Assembly (NCBI RefSeq): GCF_914767665.1
Contig: NC_059505.1
Location: forward strand, 41,041,506-41,105,505
DNA from: Harmonia axyridis
Lineage: Eukaryota > Arthropoda > Insecta > Coleoptera > Coccinellidae
Direction of reading: 5' to 3'
DNA length: 64,000 nt
Of this stretch, positions 1-12,200 are shown piece after piece. How positions within the stretch are numbered: the stretch's first letter is position 1; each line of letters begins with the position of its first letter. Below the pieces are notes generated by a model. It saw nothing but the letters and a program-made list of their open reading frames with translations. It made no database searches and was not told the DNA's origin. Both the position numbers and the translations under genes were made by a program.

Positions 1-161
1 CGTTTTTCGAATTGCAGGCTATTCTGGTATTCTATTATGGAAGGATAGAATTTGGGGGGCGTATATTTTGAAAAGTGAGACATAATATGAAGTTTTGACT
101 TCAGGAGAGGAATTTTATTTTCCAAAATTTATTGATTCGATCAAACGCAAATCTGATTGTA

Positions 162-724
162 CAGGGTTTTCAAATAAGAGGTTTCATTTTGATATAAAAA
201 AAACGTAAGGTTCAATCACACTATTAACCCAAAAACCTCACCCAACAGTGACACGTTGAGGATGTAGAGGTTTTTCAACAATCGTTCTTGGATTTTCCGA
301 AGTGAAAATGGGTCTCATTATTAAAAATGGTTTTTCAATGAAAATCCGGATCATTTTGATACATTTTAAGAACCCAATCAGCGAAGATACGACGTTGCTG
401 GAGCAATATTCTCAGTTATACTTAAGCGACACACACGGTTTCGATTCTTCACATCACAACAGCTCAAATTTTTTCACCAGTTCCACTATTGTTGAGCTGC
501 TCGACGACACAAGAGTGCTTCAGTTTTGCAAACTGTTATTGCAAAATTTTCACCATTTTTGTAGTGAATTTTAACAATTTCACAAAGTTATTGAAGCGTC
601 TATCGTTCCATTTTTAGAAATGCCGTATTTTCTATTTGTTAATTGTCAAAAGATGAGAATTTCAAAGTGACAGCTGCCCAGATAGCGGGCAATTCAAAAT
701 GAAACTTCTTATAGGAAAACCCTT
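162..724 (-). mobile_element. Mariner-like non-autonomous element, internally deleted
   Basis: The ends are inverted repeats (CAGGGTTTTCAAATAAGAGG on the left, the complement of AAGGGTTTTCCTATAAGAAG on the right) flanked by TA on both sides, as expected for Tc1/mariner insertions. On the minus strand, broken frames give transposase-like pieces: an N-terminal helix-turn-helix-like stretch near 490-640 and a catalytic-core start (RRIFADWVLK) near 365-390. The middle and C-terminal core are missing, so the copy is dead. It shares its terminal sequence with the element at 2363-4362. Confidence 0.65.
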
Positions 725-771
725 TATTTCTTTTATCTCACGGAATATCTAAGAACGTCATTTTGGATATA

Positions 772-1681
772 ATGGGTGTTTTTTTCGAGGTATATAACTT
801 TAAGTTGGCATTACTGTTCAAGATGGCGACCGATTTAACAGCTGTCAAGTGATTTATTCTCAGTTTGGTTTGGCAATTCATCATGAATAGACTCACGCCT
901 AAACAATGCTTGCAAATAGTGCAATTTTATTTCGAAAATAATTGTTCTGTGCGGAATACGTATCGCGCACTACGTCCATTTTATTTTGTTTAGCGATGAA
1001 GCGCACTTCTGGTTGAATGGCTACGTCAACAAACAAAACTGCCGCATTTGGAGTGAAGCTAATCCTCAAGTGTATGTCGAAACACCGTAACATCCAGAAA
1101 AACTGACTGTTTGGTGCGCTTTATGGGCTGGTGGAATCATTGGTCCGTACTTCTTCAAAAACGATAATGGCCAGAACGTTACAGTCAATGATGATCGGTA
1201 TAGAGCCATGATTACTAACTTTTTCATTCCTGAATTGAGCAACCATGATGTCCAGGAGCTGTGATTCCAACAAGACAGCGCAACATATCACACAGCTCGT
1301 GCCACAATCGATTTATTGAAAGACACGTTTGGTGAATTGGCCTCCAAGATCTTATGATTTAACACCGCTAGAGTACTTTCTGTGGGGCTATGTAAAGTCA
1401 TTGGTCTATGCGGATAAGCCACAAATCCTTGACCATTTGGAAGACAACATTCGCCGTGTTATTGCCGATATACGGCCACAAATGTTGGAAAAAGTCATCG
1501 AGAATTGGACGTCCAGATTGGAGTACATCCGAGCCAGCCGTGGCGGTCATATGCCAGAAATCATATTTAAAATGTAATGCCACAAGATTATCTTGCGGAT
1601 AAATAAAATGCATGTCAATCGAATAGTCCATCGTTGTTTTATTGCAATTTGAAGTTCTATAGCTCTAAAAAAAACACCCTT
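772..1681 (+). mobile_element. Rosa-like (DD41D) mariner relative, internally deleted, copy 1
   Basis: Termini start GGGTGTTTTTTTCGAGGTAT (left) and the complement of GGGTGTTTTTTTTAGAGCTA (right), flanked by TA. After a short N-terminal start (MNRLTPKQCLQIVQFYFENN near 883) the frame jumps at about 980 from the ALRPF motif straight to the catalytic FSDEAHFW. Second and third catalytic motifs follow (QQDSAT near 1270, YDLTPLEYF near 1360), the last Asp replaced by Glu in this copy. Several stops and deletions interrupt it. It lies only about 46 bp from the preceding element. Confidence 0.8.
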
Positions 1682-1683
1682 TA

Positions 1684-2360
1684 TTAACATCCCTCAAAAC
1701 TATTCAGTTACGTTTAAGAATTCCAAAATCCATTGAAAATGCTCGTAGGAACCTTGAAATGTTGAATAGAATTCAAAATATAAGTACGAAACAACTGTGG
1801 AAAATACGTAGTTTAATCCAAAGTGAGAGTTACCTTGCATTACCTTTTCAACGATGCCTCTCCTTTGTTATTACGCCAATATTATATCATCGTCCTCCAT
1901 TCGAAACTCTTCCTGAAATCTACGTTTGGGTACTTTTTATATAGCGAAATTTAGGTAGGTGGTCCTCCTGACGTCACTGTCAAGGTTAAGGCCTTTGGCA
2001 ATGGTTTCTTTCTGATGGATCGTAAATTGAGATTTGAAAATAAAATCCCGTATAATGTTTAGCAAAACACTCTGACCGACCAGACGGTGCAAGCTGTGTG
2101 TAAATTTGGCGTGAACCTACAATTGATGCATCGGCTCAAAATAAATCAAATTTTTTTTCTGAGTAGCTGCTCTACGTCAAGTTTCGAAGTTGATGTGATT
2201 TATGATATTTGCCGTGCGACATTTTGATGCAGAAAAAAAAGCCTGTTGTATTTTGTTGGGATAAATCAAACGTTAGCAATGGGATACGCTGTTAAAGTCG
2301 ATCATACACGTGTGGGAGGTCATAAGCACGCGTTTTGTATTGATTTATTATATGATTATA
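1684..2360. other. Intergenic stretch, nothing recognised
   Basis: AT-rich sequence between two transposons. The short open frames have no recognisable motif and no splice context linking them to a gene. Confidence 0.5.
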
Positions 2361-2555
2361 TAAGGGGCTTTCCAATCAGATGTTTCATTTTGAATAGAAT
2401 AATCATAGATAGAGGAAACATATATGTCATTTTCAGTAAGCAAATATTGTCCCCAACTTGAACTATCAAATTCGACATGAAGCGCGCGGAAATGAAAAAC
2501 ACGCTCGCCTCCTTCAAAATCAGCTTGAGCAAACTCATGGGGTGCAAATTAGCAC

Positions 2556-3245
2556 TCAGACAATAAGAAATCGCCTCAGAGAATATGATTTAAGGCCTCG
2601 TGTCGCGGCAAGAGGCCCAGCTCTTACCCCAGCCCATCGAAGGGCGCGTTTGGATTTTGCGAGAGAGCATATCCATTGGGAAGATGCTGATTGGGAAAGA
2701 GTGCACTGAGCATATCTTTCATGTGGACGTCTGTATACAAGGGAACGTCGATCACAATGGTAGAGGCATAATCTAGACTCATCTGTGAAGAGAACTCTTT
2801 CCCAATCAGCCTCTTCCCAATGGATATGCTCTCTCGCAAAATCCAAACGCGCCCTTCGATGGGCTGGGGTAAGAGCTGGGCCTCTTGCCGCGACACGAGG
2901 CCTTAAATCATATTCTCTGAGGCGATTTCTTATTGTCTGAGTGCTAATTTGCACCCCATGAATTTGCTTAAGCTGATTTTGAAGGAGGCGAGCGGTTGCA
3001 AACCGTTGTCTCAACGAAGAAACTCTCAAGTAACGTTCTTGAATGGCAGTTGTTACCCGTGGTCTACCCTGTCCTGGTCTTCGGACATTCATACCTGTCT
3101 CCCTGAATCGCTGCAACATTCTGGACACACTTGTATGGGAAACTCCAAACCTTTCTGCAATTCTTGTGTATGTCCACCCTTCTTCTCGCAAAACTACCGC
3201 TTGGGCGCATTCCTCTTGTGTCAAATTGCATGTTTCGCGTTGCAT
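2556..3245 (-). CDS. Truncated Tc1-like transposase, DNA-binding region intact
   Basis: An open frame of 229 codons from ATG 3245. Residues 1-120 form a paired-type double helix-turn-helix: EEGWTYTRIAERFGVSHTSV is HTH 1, a GRPR AT-hook-like motif lies near residue 60, and QISTQTIRNRLREYDLRPR is HTH 2. The first catalytic Asp is present (LFTDESRL, about residue 150). After the palindrome junction the frame runs antisense through the opposite arm, so residues after about 175 are not transposase. The second and third catalytic acids are absent, so it cannot catalyse transposition; a DNA-binding peptide is conceivable but unproven. No promoter was identified. Confidence 0.5.
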   Translation of the reverse strand: MQRETCNLTQEECAQAVVLREEGWTYTRIAERFGVSHTSVSRMLQRFRETGMNVRRPGQGRPRVTTAIQERYLRVSSLRQRFATARLLQNQLKQIHGVQISTQTIRNRLREYDLRPRVAARGPALTPAHRRARLDFAREHIHWEEADWERVLFTDESRLCLYHCDRRSLVYRRPHERYAQCTLSQSASSQWICSLAKSKRALRWAGVRAGPLAATRGLKSYSLRRFLIV

Positions 3246-3528
3246 AGCGATCGAGTGTAGAAAATCAAACGAAAGAAAAACTATTGATCACAAGAATTGA
3301 TCGAGAACAACTGATTTCAGAATGGAGCCAATACATTCAAAATCTGATAATCTCATCTTTTTTTATTCCTGCTGGGAAAAAACATCTGTATTGAAGAAAA
3401 ATGTTTAAAGTGGATAACATATGCATGCATAATTCTGATAAAAATAATTATCATTGAGAACACCTTCAGTTGTAGAGAAATTTGAGATTTCCATAATGTG
3501 CGTTAATTCTTTTGCGTAGTGTATATCA

Positions 3529-3801
3529 GAAATACAGAAAACAAACTTGAAGCGCGCCAAACGACGTGAAACAACCGATGACACTAGGAGAGCAAAAGTT
3601 GCCGAACCTTGGATTTCAGCAGGTAGATACAGAAAATAATAAATATTCTTCTTATTATAAATTCGACAATTAGGAAAAATATCGGATTCCAAATATTAAA
3701 ATTTGCATATTTAATCGGGAATCACTGAAATAAATATATTTCATTCAATATAATATACATTCAAAACGATATAGTTAAATTGTGAATTTGAAAATATATC
3801 A
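3529..3801. mobile_element. Short insertion with TATATCA target duplication
   Basis: Compared with the copy at 57115-57180, this element has about 270 extra bases bracketed by the direct repeat TATATCA (3522-3528 and 3795-3801). The insert has a GC-richer 5' part (GAAGCGCGCCAAACGACGTG) and an AT-rich 3' part. No coding potential was seen. A SINE-like or other short element is possible, but no tRNA-derived A/B boxes were recognised. Confidence 0.55.
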
Positions 3802-4364
3802 CAATCCGACAACGTAATCTAACCATGTTGGGGACATATTAAAATTGCGTATACTCCCTCTATCTATGTTTTTTACTCTATGGTCCGTAACCCATACCGA
3901 GAAATGATTAATAATTTTTTATGGCCGGAGTTGGAAGATATCGATGTGAACGACGTTTATTTTCAACAAGACGGCGCTACGTATCACACAAGCAACGAAC
4001 CAACCGCAATTTTGAGAGAAAAGTTTCTAAGTCTAGGTGACTAGAAGTGGCCAACGAGATCTTATGATTTAACACCTTTAGATTTTTTCTTTGGGACTAC
4101 GTGAAAGATAAGGTCCATGCTAATGATCCACAATCGATTCAAGACCTTAAAGACGAAATTCGTGAAGTTATCGAGGATATTGGTAATGGAAAATCTCATG
4201 AAAAGGATATGGTGCTGCAACCGTAGCGTCCATTCAGCTGATATCGTTTTCCATCGTTATGAAATACTTTCCTCTTCACAATAAAATAAACATCCATTAA
4301 TTTTTCTTAAAATATAATACTTTTTTTAATATCAAAGAAAAACCTCTTTTTAGAAAACCCTTTA

Positions 4365-5223
4365 TAAAATTTGCAGTTGATTATGCAATGACTTTTTCAT
4401 TGTCGAAAGGACATCGTCTATATGCTCTAGATCACATACAATAAAGGGATCAGAATAACAAAGGCAGATAAGATTATATCTAATTTGCGATCAATGAAGA
4501 AAATCTATTTTAATACATTCTCATCATAATGAACTCGATAAGACAATATCAAGTATATCTTGCATCTAGGATTAGTTGGTTAATTATTATTGTCCTATAT
4601 TCTCAATCTTTTGTTTTAAAAAATGAGGTTAAATAATGTTGATACGACGTAACCGTGATCCTCATCTGTTGGCGTTATTGAGGGGTCAGTTTTTGTCCCA
4701 GCAATTTTGTAAAAACTGTTGTTTTTGATTGAAATATAAATGATACTCATAGTTTTGAAGTTTTTACGATATCAATACAATGTAGAATGAAAGATATTGA
4801 CTCCATAAACTTTATTATGTAATTCTAATTATAATAAACGTTTGGAATCGTAATGGTATCGATTTTATTGTCATTTTTTCAAGAGTAAAACTTCGAAACA
4901 ATAACGAAGCATCTCCTTGAAACGATAAAAACAAACAATATATTTTCTTGTTGGATTATTTGCCAATACTGTATGAAACTCACAATGAACCTGACCCTTA
5001 CATTCCAATCACAACAGTAATTAAACATTGTAATTAGTTTTCAAACACTTCATGCGAGGTCGAACGCAGAAACAGTCACATTTATCTTCTTTTTTTTAAA
5101 TTTAAACCATTGAATTGAAAAATCAAATCACAAAAAGGATTTTACATATTTAAAGAAGCTTATCCTTTTATAGATCTTTTGAAGTTTTCGAGTTCTTTCT
5201 TGAAAAAAAAATGTTATAAATAC
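4365..5223. other. AT-rich intergenic stretch, nothing recognised
   Basis: No coding motif, structured RNA or clear repeat was found between the two flanking transposons. Confidence 0.5.
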
Positions 5224-5225
5224 TA

Positions 5226-6163
5226 ACGGGTGTTTCTTTCGAGGTATATAACTTTAAGTTGGCATTACTGTTCAAGATGGCGACCGATTTAACAGCTGTC
5301 AAGTGATTTATTCTCAGTTTGGTTTGGCAATTCATCATGAATAGACTCACGCCTGAACAACTCTTGCAAATAGTGCTATTTTATTTCGAAAATAATGGTT
5401 CTGTGCGGAATACGTATCGCACACTACGTCCATTTTATTTTGTTTAGCGATGAAGCGCACTTCTGGTTGAATGGCTACGTCAGCAAAAAAAACTGCCGCA
5501 TTTGGAGTGAAGCTAATCCTCAAGTGTATGTCGAAACACCGTTACATCCAGAAAAACTGATTGTTTGGTGCTCTTTATGGGCTGGTGGAATCATTGGTCC
5601 GTACTTCTTCAAAAACGATGATGGCCAGAACGTTACAGTCAATGGTGATCGGTAAAGAGCCATGGTTACTAACTTTTTCATTCCTGAATTGAACAACCAT
5701 GATATCTAGGAGCTGTGGTTCCAACAAGACGGCGCAACATGTCACACAGCTCGTGCCACAATCGATTTATTGAAAGACACGTTTGGTGACCGCCTAATTT
5801 CACGTTTTGGACCTGTGAATTGGCCTCCAAGATCTTGTGATTTAACACCGCTAGACTACTTTCTGTGGGGCTATGTAAAGTCATTGGTCTATGCGGATAA
5901 GCCACAAACCCTTGACCATTTGGAAGACAACATTCGCCGTGTTATTGCCGATAGAAGGCCACAAATGTTGGAAAAAGTAATCGAAAATTGGACGTCCAGA
6001 TTGGACTACATCCGAGCCAGCCGTGGCGGTCATATGCCAGAAATCATATTTAAAATGTAATGCCACAAGATTATCTTGCGGATAAATAAAATTCATGTCA
6101 ATCGAATAATCCATCGTTGTTTTATTGCAATTAAAAGTTCTATAGCTCTAAAAAAACACCCTT
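5226..6163 (+). mobile_element. Rosa-like (DD41D) element, internally deleted, copy 2
   Basis: Full-length ends flanked by TA. It has the same ALRPF-to-FSDEAHFW deletion junction (near 5450) as copies 1 and 3-6. Catalytic motifs readable are FSDEAHFW, QQDGATCHTA (near 5735) and CDLTPLDYFLWG (near 5840); the spacing between the last two acids is 41 residues. Stops at about 5654 and 5708 break the frame. An AATAAA follows the transposase end near 6083. Confidence 0.82.
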
Positions 6164-6165
6164 TA

Positions 6166-6739
6166 TAACTAGCGGTCGCTCATCCAGATACTGACCTCCT
6201 CCAAAGATGTCGTGAACAATAAATATCTTCTTCCTTCAGAAATTCTTAAACTAAAGAAATCTTTGATTCATCCTTATAACGAGGTGAAAGGTGACTCATT
6301 TTCCAGATTTTTCTGAACTATTAAAGCGCAAATTATTTCGCCATTTCGAAGTATCATTCCACTAGATGCCACTCTGGTGTCTACATACACAGATGAGTCA
6401 TTGACGTTGCAATATAATGTGTTATTATCGCTTGTTTATTTTTAAAAAATTCCACTTTATGGTTCACTTACTTCCTAGCGTTGAGCTATTCGGTTTCTCT
6501 ATCACCTTCCAGCACCTGGGTTATAATCGTTAATTGCATAAATGGGAACAGTGCTTATGATATGTGATTGCAAAATTGTCTTCGTTCCATTCGCGTGATG
6601 ATAGGAAAGTTATGTTAGAAAACTATCGTTCTAATGGATAGATTCGAAGGCTGAATTGAGACGAAAAAGGCAGAAGTTAGTCAAACTTACGCTTCTGTAG
6701 TTGGGAATTTTTTATATTGATGTTTCTGAAAATAATAAG
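6166..6739. other. Intergenic spacer between two rosa-like elements
   Basis: It separates two inverted copies of the same transposon. No gene or repeat was recognised. Confidence 0.45.
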
Positions 6740-6741
6740 TA

Positions 6742-7678
6742 GAGGGTGTTTTTTTTAGAGCTATAGAACTTTAAATTGCAATAAAACAACGATGGATTAT
6801 TCGATTGACATGAATTTTATTTATCCGCAAGATAATCTTGTGGCATTACATTTTAAATATGATTTCTGGCATATGACCGCCACAGCTGGCTCGGATGTAG
6901 TCCAATCTGGACGTCCAATTTTCGATGACTTTTTCCAACATTTGTGGCCGTATATCGGCAATAACACGGCGAATGTTGTCTTCCAAATGGTCAAGGGTTT
7001 GTGGCTTATCCGTATAGACCAATGACTTTACATAGCCCCACAGAAAGTAGTCTAGCGGTGGTAAATCACAAGATCTTGGAGGCCAATTCACAGGTCCAAA
7101 ACGTGAAATTAGGCGGTCACCAAACGTGTCTTTCAATAAATCGATTGTGGCACGAGCTGTGTGACATGTTGCGCCGTCTTGTTGGAACCACAGCACCTGG
7201 ACATCATGGTTGTTCAATTCAGGAATGAAAAAGTTAGTAATCATGGCTCTATACCGATCACCATTGACTGTAACGTTCTGGCCATCATCGTTTTTGATAA
7301 GTACGGACCAATGATTCCACCAGCCCATAAAGCGCACCAAACAGTCAGTTTTTCTGGATGTAACGGTGATTCGACATACACTTGAGGATTAGCTTCACTC
7401 CAAATGCGGCAGTTTTTGATTGTTGACGTAGCCATTCAACCAGAAGTGCGCTTCATCGCTAAACAAAATAAAATGGACGTAGTGCGCGATACGTATTCCG
7501 CACAGAACCATTATTTTCGAAATAAAATTGCACTATTTGCAAGCGTTGTTCAGGCGTGAGTCTATTCATGATGAATTGCCAAACCAAACTGAGAATAAAT
7601 CACTTGACAGCTGTTAAATCGGTCGCCATCTTGAACAGTAATGCCAACTTGAAGTTATATACCTCGAAAAAAACACCC
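6742..7678 (-). mobile_element. Rosa-like (DD41D) element, internally deleted, copy 3
   Basis: Same family and deletion junction as copies 1 and 2 but inverted, forming a long inverted pair with copy 2 across a 0.6-kb spacer. TA flanks both ends. A 164-codon frame (7340 down to 6846) retains the second and third catalytic motifs (QQDGATCHTA, CDLPPLDYFLWG). The first-acid region is in another frame, so the protein is broken. Confidence 0.82.
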
Positions 7679-7680
7679 TA

Positions 7681-8187
7681 TATCTCCAATGTATACTTCG
7701 TATACATATTTTTAGAAACTCCACGTAAGAATTTTTGTTCAGTGGATAATTTTATGGAAAGTAACGACGCTTTCTTTGCTTCTACGTATGATTCGCTCTG
7801 TATATGAAGAAAATTGAGCTATCGGCCAACTGGATGTAATTCAGCACGTAGGTATTAAAGGCCAATTTGCGGAAGTTCAACCTTTAGTTAGATATTGAAT
7901 TAAATTGATTCGCTTGTGGCCTCAATCTGCTGGTTCTTAATTCGATGGTCGTGCCTTCCTACATTTCAGTTGATAATGTTTGATATTTACACGGGGCGAC
8001 TATTAAATCATCGTTTTGGGTCGATTCCTGATCGTGATGATTTTTCCCATAAGAGTTTTAGAGGTCATTAGAAATGTATAATTATTTTCTATTCATCAAT
8101 GGGATATTTGACAACATTTTAATATCATCTCCTTTGCGTGGTCTAAAGATTCTCTTATACGCTAGAATAGTGAGAAACCATTATATA
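7681..8187. other. Intergenic stretch, nothing recognised
   Basis: Unique-looking AT-rich sequence without coding motifs, between a rosa-like element and a mariner copy. Confidence 0.4.
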
Positions 8188-9296
8188 TTAGGCCAATTGA
8201 AAAGTCCCTAATCTGATACACAGATGGCGGTGCTAGTATTCAATCCATATGATTTTTAGTTAGTACCAACCTTCAAACGATACGTGGCAAAATTTGACAG
8301 CAGTCCGACCATTAGTTTGTGAGATATTGCGTTGTGAGTGTAGCTACTTTTGTAATTTGGAAAAAGATGGAAAAAAAAGAATTTAGTGTGCTGATAAAAT
8401 ATTGATTTTTGAAGGGGAAAAAATACAGTTGAAGCAAAATCTTGGCTTGATGAAGAGTTTCCGGGGTCTGCACCAGGAAAATCAATCATCATTGATTGGT
8501 ATGCTAAGTTTAAACGTGGTGAAATGAGCATCACCGAAGACGGAGAACGCAGTGGATGCCCAAAAGAAGCTGTCACCGACGAAAAAATCAAAAAAGTTAA
8601 CAAATTAATTTTGAATGATCGTAAAGTGAAGTTGATCGAGATAGCAGACAATGTGAAGATATTATCTGAACGTGCACATCATACCATTCACGAATATTTG
8701 TACATGAGAAAGCTGTGTGCAAAATGGGTGCCGCGCGAGCTCACAATCGATCAAAAGCAACAACGTGTTAATGATTCTGAGCAGTGTTTAAAACTGTTTA
8801 AGTCGATAAACCTGAATTTTTGCGTCGATATGTGACAATGGATGAAACATGGCTCCATCATTTCACTCCAGAGTCTAATCGACAGTCAGCTGAGTGGACT
8901 GCACACGATGAACCGAATCCTAAGCGAGAAAAAACACAACAGTCAGCTGACAAGGTTATGGCATCAGTATTCTGAGATGCGCAAGGTATAATATTCATTG
9001 ATTGTCTCCAAAAGGCCAGATCATCAACAGCTATTATTATATAGCGTTATTGGATCGTTTAAAGGATGAAATCGTTAAAAAACGGCCCCATTCGAAGAAA
9101 AGGAGCTGTTTCATCAAGACAATGCGCCGTGTCACATATCAATGAAAACAATGGCAAAATTGCAAGAATTGGGTTTCGAATTGGTTCTGCATCCACTGTA
9201 TTCGCCTGATCTGGTCCCCAGTGACTTTTTCCTGTTCTCAAACCCCAAAAGAATGCTCGCTGGAAAGAAATTTGGCGCCAATGAAGAAGTAACTGG
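8188..9296 (+). mobile_element. Mariner (DD34D) copy, 3'-truncated
   Basis: Left end TTAGGCCAATTGAAAAGTCC follows TA. The plus strand encodes a decayed mariner transposase: N-terminal FLKGKNT-type helix, SWLDEEFPGSAPGKSIII, an HTH region, WVPRELTIDQKQQR, the first-acid block MDETWLHHFTPES (near 8840), a recognisable but frameshifted QDNAPCH-type block, and YSPDLVPSDFFLFS (near 9200). Homology stops near 9296 without the C-terminus or right inverted repeat. Sister copies are at 35265-36540 and 47918-48642. Confidence 0.8.
8524..8835 (+). pseudogene. Mariner transposase fragment, HTH region
   Basis: An open stretch of 103 codons within the mariner copy. It covers the GRPKEAVTDE-type linker, the second HTH (IEIADNVKILSERAHHTI) and the WVPRELT motif that precedes the catalytic domain. 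A frameshift before the first catalytic Asp ends it. There is no evidence of expression. Confidence 0.65.
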
Positions 9297-12200
9297 CCTG
9301 TTATACTGGGCTTTCGTTAATGTAAAAACCACATAAAAAGGTAAATATTTGTTTCTAGGGGTTGATGCAAAAACTACACTACTTTTAATTAATTTGGCCC
9401 TAGATAATTTTGAATGGAAAAAAATTACTAAAATAGTAATAGAAAAAGAATTCACAATATGTATATGGGGATATGAATAACATAAAGAAAACAGAATCAT
9501 ATACGTCAACAATGAGTAATAATAAACTTCCTAGAAATACAAGGATTTCTTTTCGATTTCAGATCTCGAAGGAAGAATTATGAATCGATTTGATTACCAT
9601 AAAAGTGACTCAAGCGCAATCATATTGGGCTATGTTATTTTCAATGACTGCTGAAGAAAACTTAACTCCTATTAATCTCTGATAGCTGATAAATATTTAA
9701 ATTACTGGAGAATAGGCTATTTCACAGCAGGAAAAATGCCTTTTTATTGTTATGCAATATGTTGATGAAGCTCTAACAAATTTATTTTTTTTAAATTCGA
9801 CTTCATTCGTCAACTACAACTAGGGATTCATCAAGCCAAGTGGCTTGACATTTTAACCAACTACTTGACTTGAAAATCAAGCTCTTGAAAAATTACATAC
9901 TTGATTTGACTTGGCTTGACTTGATTTTAGATATTTGTTATTTGACTTGATATGAAGGTACTTGATATTATTTGAGCTTGATATGCACGCGTCGCACGGT
10001 ATATATTTCTGCAATCTCGTGCGCGCATAAACTAAATAAGGGGATTCCTCGAGCGCCGAGAGACTGAAGCATTCGCCAGTGTGACTTTATTTGTAGTTTT
10101 CTCACATTTCTATGATTTCTATTGGTAGATTTTGGTAGTGCAGTAGTAGTGGTAGAGAATTTTTCCGTTGCATTTTTTCTTAATTTCTGCACTCAACCGG
10201 TCCAATATTGTTATGAATAAGTCACCGTTGTTGGTTTTACCTTACAAGATAGTCAATGAACAATATACCATGCAAGCCCTAATATACGGATGCCATAACC
10301 TTACAATCCAAGTAGTGAGGTGAAAAAGCTTAAATGAATAACAAAGTGAACGTAACCGCTGTTAACGCACAATTTCTAATTTTGCTTTCGCACGATTACG
10401 TATCCTGGTGCTTAAGTTGGTATCCTGGAGCATTGACAATAATCCCAATTTAGTTTTCGGGAAGTTATTTCGAGTAGCGTTCTGCGCCTACGGTCGACAA
10501 TCTAACACATTCTGGCCGCGATGGTGCTAAATTTATTTTCGAAAACACGAAACCAACGTGCGCTCACTTAAAAAAAAATTCGCGTATTTCAACTCCTCTC
10601 ACTATCATTTCATTGACAACGATCAAAACTATGGAAATATTTGCAGAATACTCGGGTTTAACAAATTTATTGGCTCAAGAACCTTCCCCTGCGGAACCCC
10701 TTTATTATACACTCCTCAGATATTGCCATTGGGACGAAGAGTTTTTGATTTAAATTCAAGGTACATTGTCCTGCATATTAGTAATAAATGAAAACTGATA
10801 TGCATAATATACCCACACAAAAACATGCAGCTGGTTGTACATAAGGCATTTTCTTTCTTTAGAAGAAAGAATGTTAATATAACGTGGTTGGAATATATTA
10901 AATCTCTATTGTTATTCGTACAAGAAGAATATGGAAAGGTTGACATGCTTTTGTAAGTATTCAAATCCATAACACAATCATGAAAACAGGAAAGTGAAAT
11001 GAAGTCAGCATAAAAAAATAAACAAATACGAAAAAAATGCTGTTTCCTTGTTTGTATGCAACTTAAATGTTTTATTCTGCTGATTTCTAGTTCTGTGGGC
11101 TACTAATTGTTTGAATTAAACTTAGTATTACCTGTAAAAATACAAACAAGACATTTCAAAAAGCTAGGACAAATTTCAGTATACCTGAAAATAGTATTCC
11201 AGTAAAATCCTAGCTTTGAAATATAAAGGCAGGTACGTTATATTTAACACCTCTTTTTCTTGGAAATACATGTAATAGATCAAAGCACAAGACATCGTCG
11301 AAAGAAGTTCTTTAGGTGCGAAACAACTCTGTTCTATAATTTAAACTAGACTAGCTAGTTATTTGACAAAAACAAATAAAAACTTAATTGGTAATTTGCT
11401 GAAACTTTCAACGAACAATGACGCTAATTTTCTATGACCCACTTTTGCAGTGCAACGATTTAAAAATTCGGTCAAATAAAAAAATTTGGCACAAAGAAGT
11501 AATTTAGTGGATATTTGCAAGTGCCAAGGAAGTAAGTAATGAAGTGTGCTGAGGACTCATTCAATATTATTACTGGTTAGAAACAGCTATAAGTAATGAA
11601 AAAAATGTCGTTAAAAAACTCTTCTAAATAATTGCAATTAGAACGTTCATACACCAAATTACATGTCCTATACCCTAACTACTTGACAGTCAATTATAGA
11701 ATATTCTAGTTCCATGAAATTGATAACAATAACTCCTTGAGCACACAATTTCTGCAATCATGATTAATTCATTTCAAAACAATAATTATGTAATTACGAA
11801 TAAAGTATAGAATAACAAGATCAAGTTATTATCTCACACCGCATTGAAATGTAGGTGCACATGTACAAGAACATTCGAGGGAAATATTTTCATAAAGTAT
11901 GATTATTTCATTTCTTATAGGACGACTAAATTTATCTATATAAAATGTTAATTGGATGAAAATTCAAGGATAATATGTCCAGACAACTCAATTTCGACCC
12001 AATATCAACAATATTATTTTGTGAAATACTAATAATACCCAAGGGAAGAAAGGCATCAAATATTCATGAATTATCATGTACGAAACATATGATCAAAAAA
12101 ACTACTGATGATTACCTCACCCTTATTTCTAGGTTATTAATCAACGATTTTCAAAGCAAATACGAACATCACAATAAATATTCGATAAATCTCACCTTGT

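Larger units (their letters stand above)
2402..3870. mobile_element. Palindromic Tc1-like element, copy 1
   Basis: Outer ends carry CATAGATAGAGG/CCTCTATCTATG. Inside, part of the transposase gene is present twice head to head: a plus arm (about 2494-2705) and a minus arm (about 2800-3245), joined through about 90 bp that belong to the minus-strand reading. The junction (GAGTGCACTGAGCATATC) is the same as in the copy at 55631-57243. The left terminal region differs from the right, so the left end may have been replaced by recombination. It sits inside the element at 2363-4362 and itself contains the 3529-3801 insertion. Confidence 0.7.
2363..4362 (+). mobile_element. Mariner-like element split by a nested insertion
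   Basis: Left end AAGGGGCTTTCCAATCAGAT and right end (complement of AAGGGTTTTCTAAAAAGAGG) match the terminal family seen at 162-724 and are flanked by TA. The right part (3880-4225) encodes a decayed C-terminal transposase: NNFLWPELED, FQQDGATYHTS and SYDLTPLDFF are readable with an in-frame stop between the last two. The left part was interrupted or replaced by the Tc1-like element at 2402-3870. Non-functional. Confidence 0.65.

Noticed and set aside
302..574. 90-codon plus-strand ORF
   Set aside because: It is antisense to the broken transposase of the element at 162-724 and has no domain.
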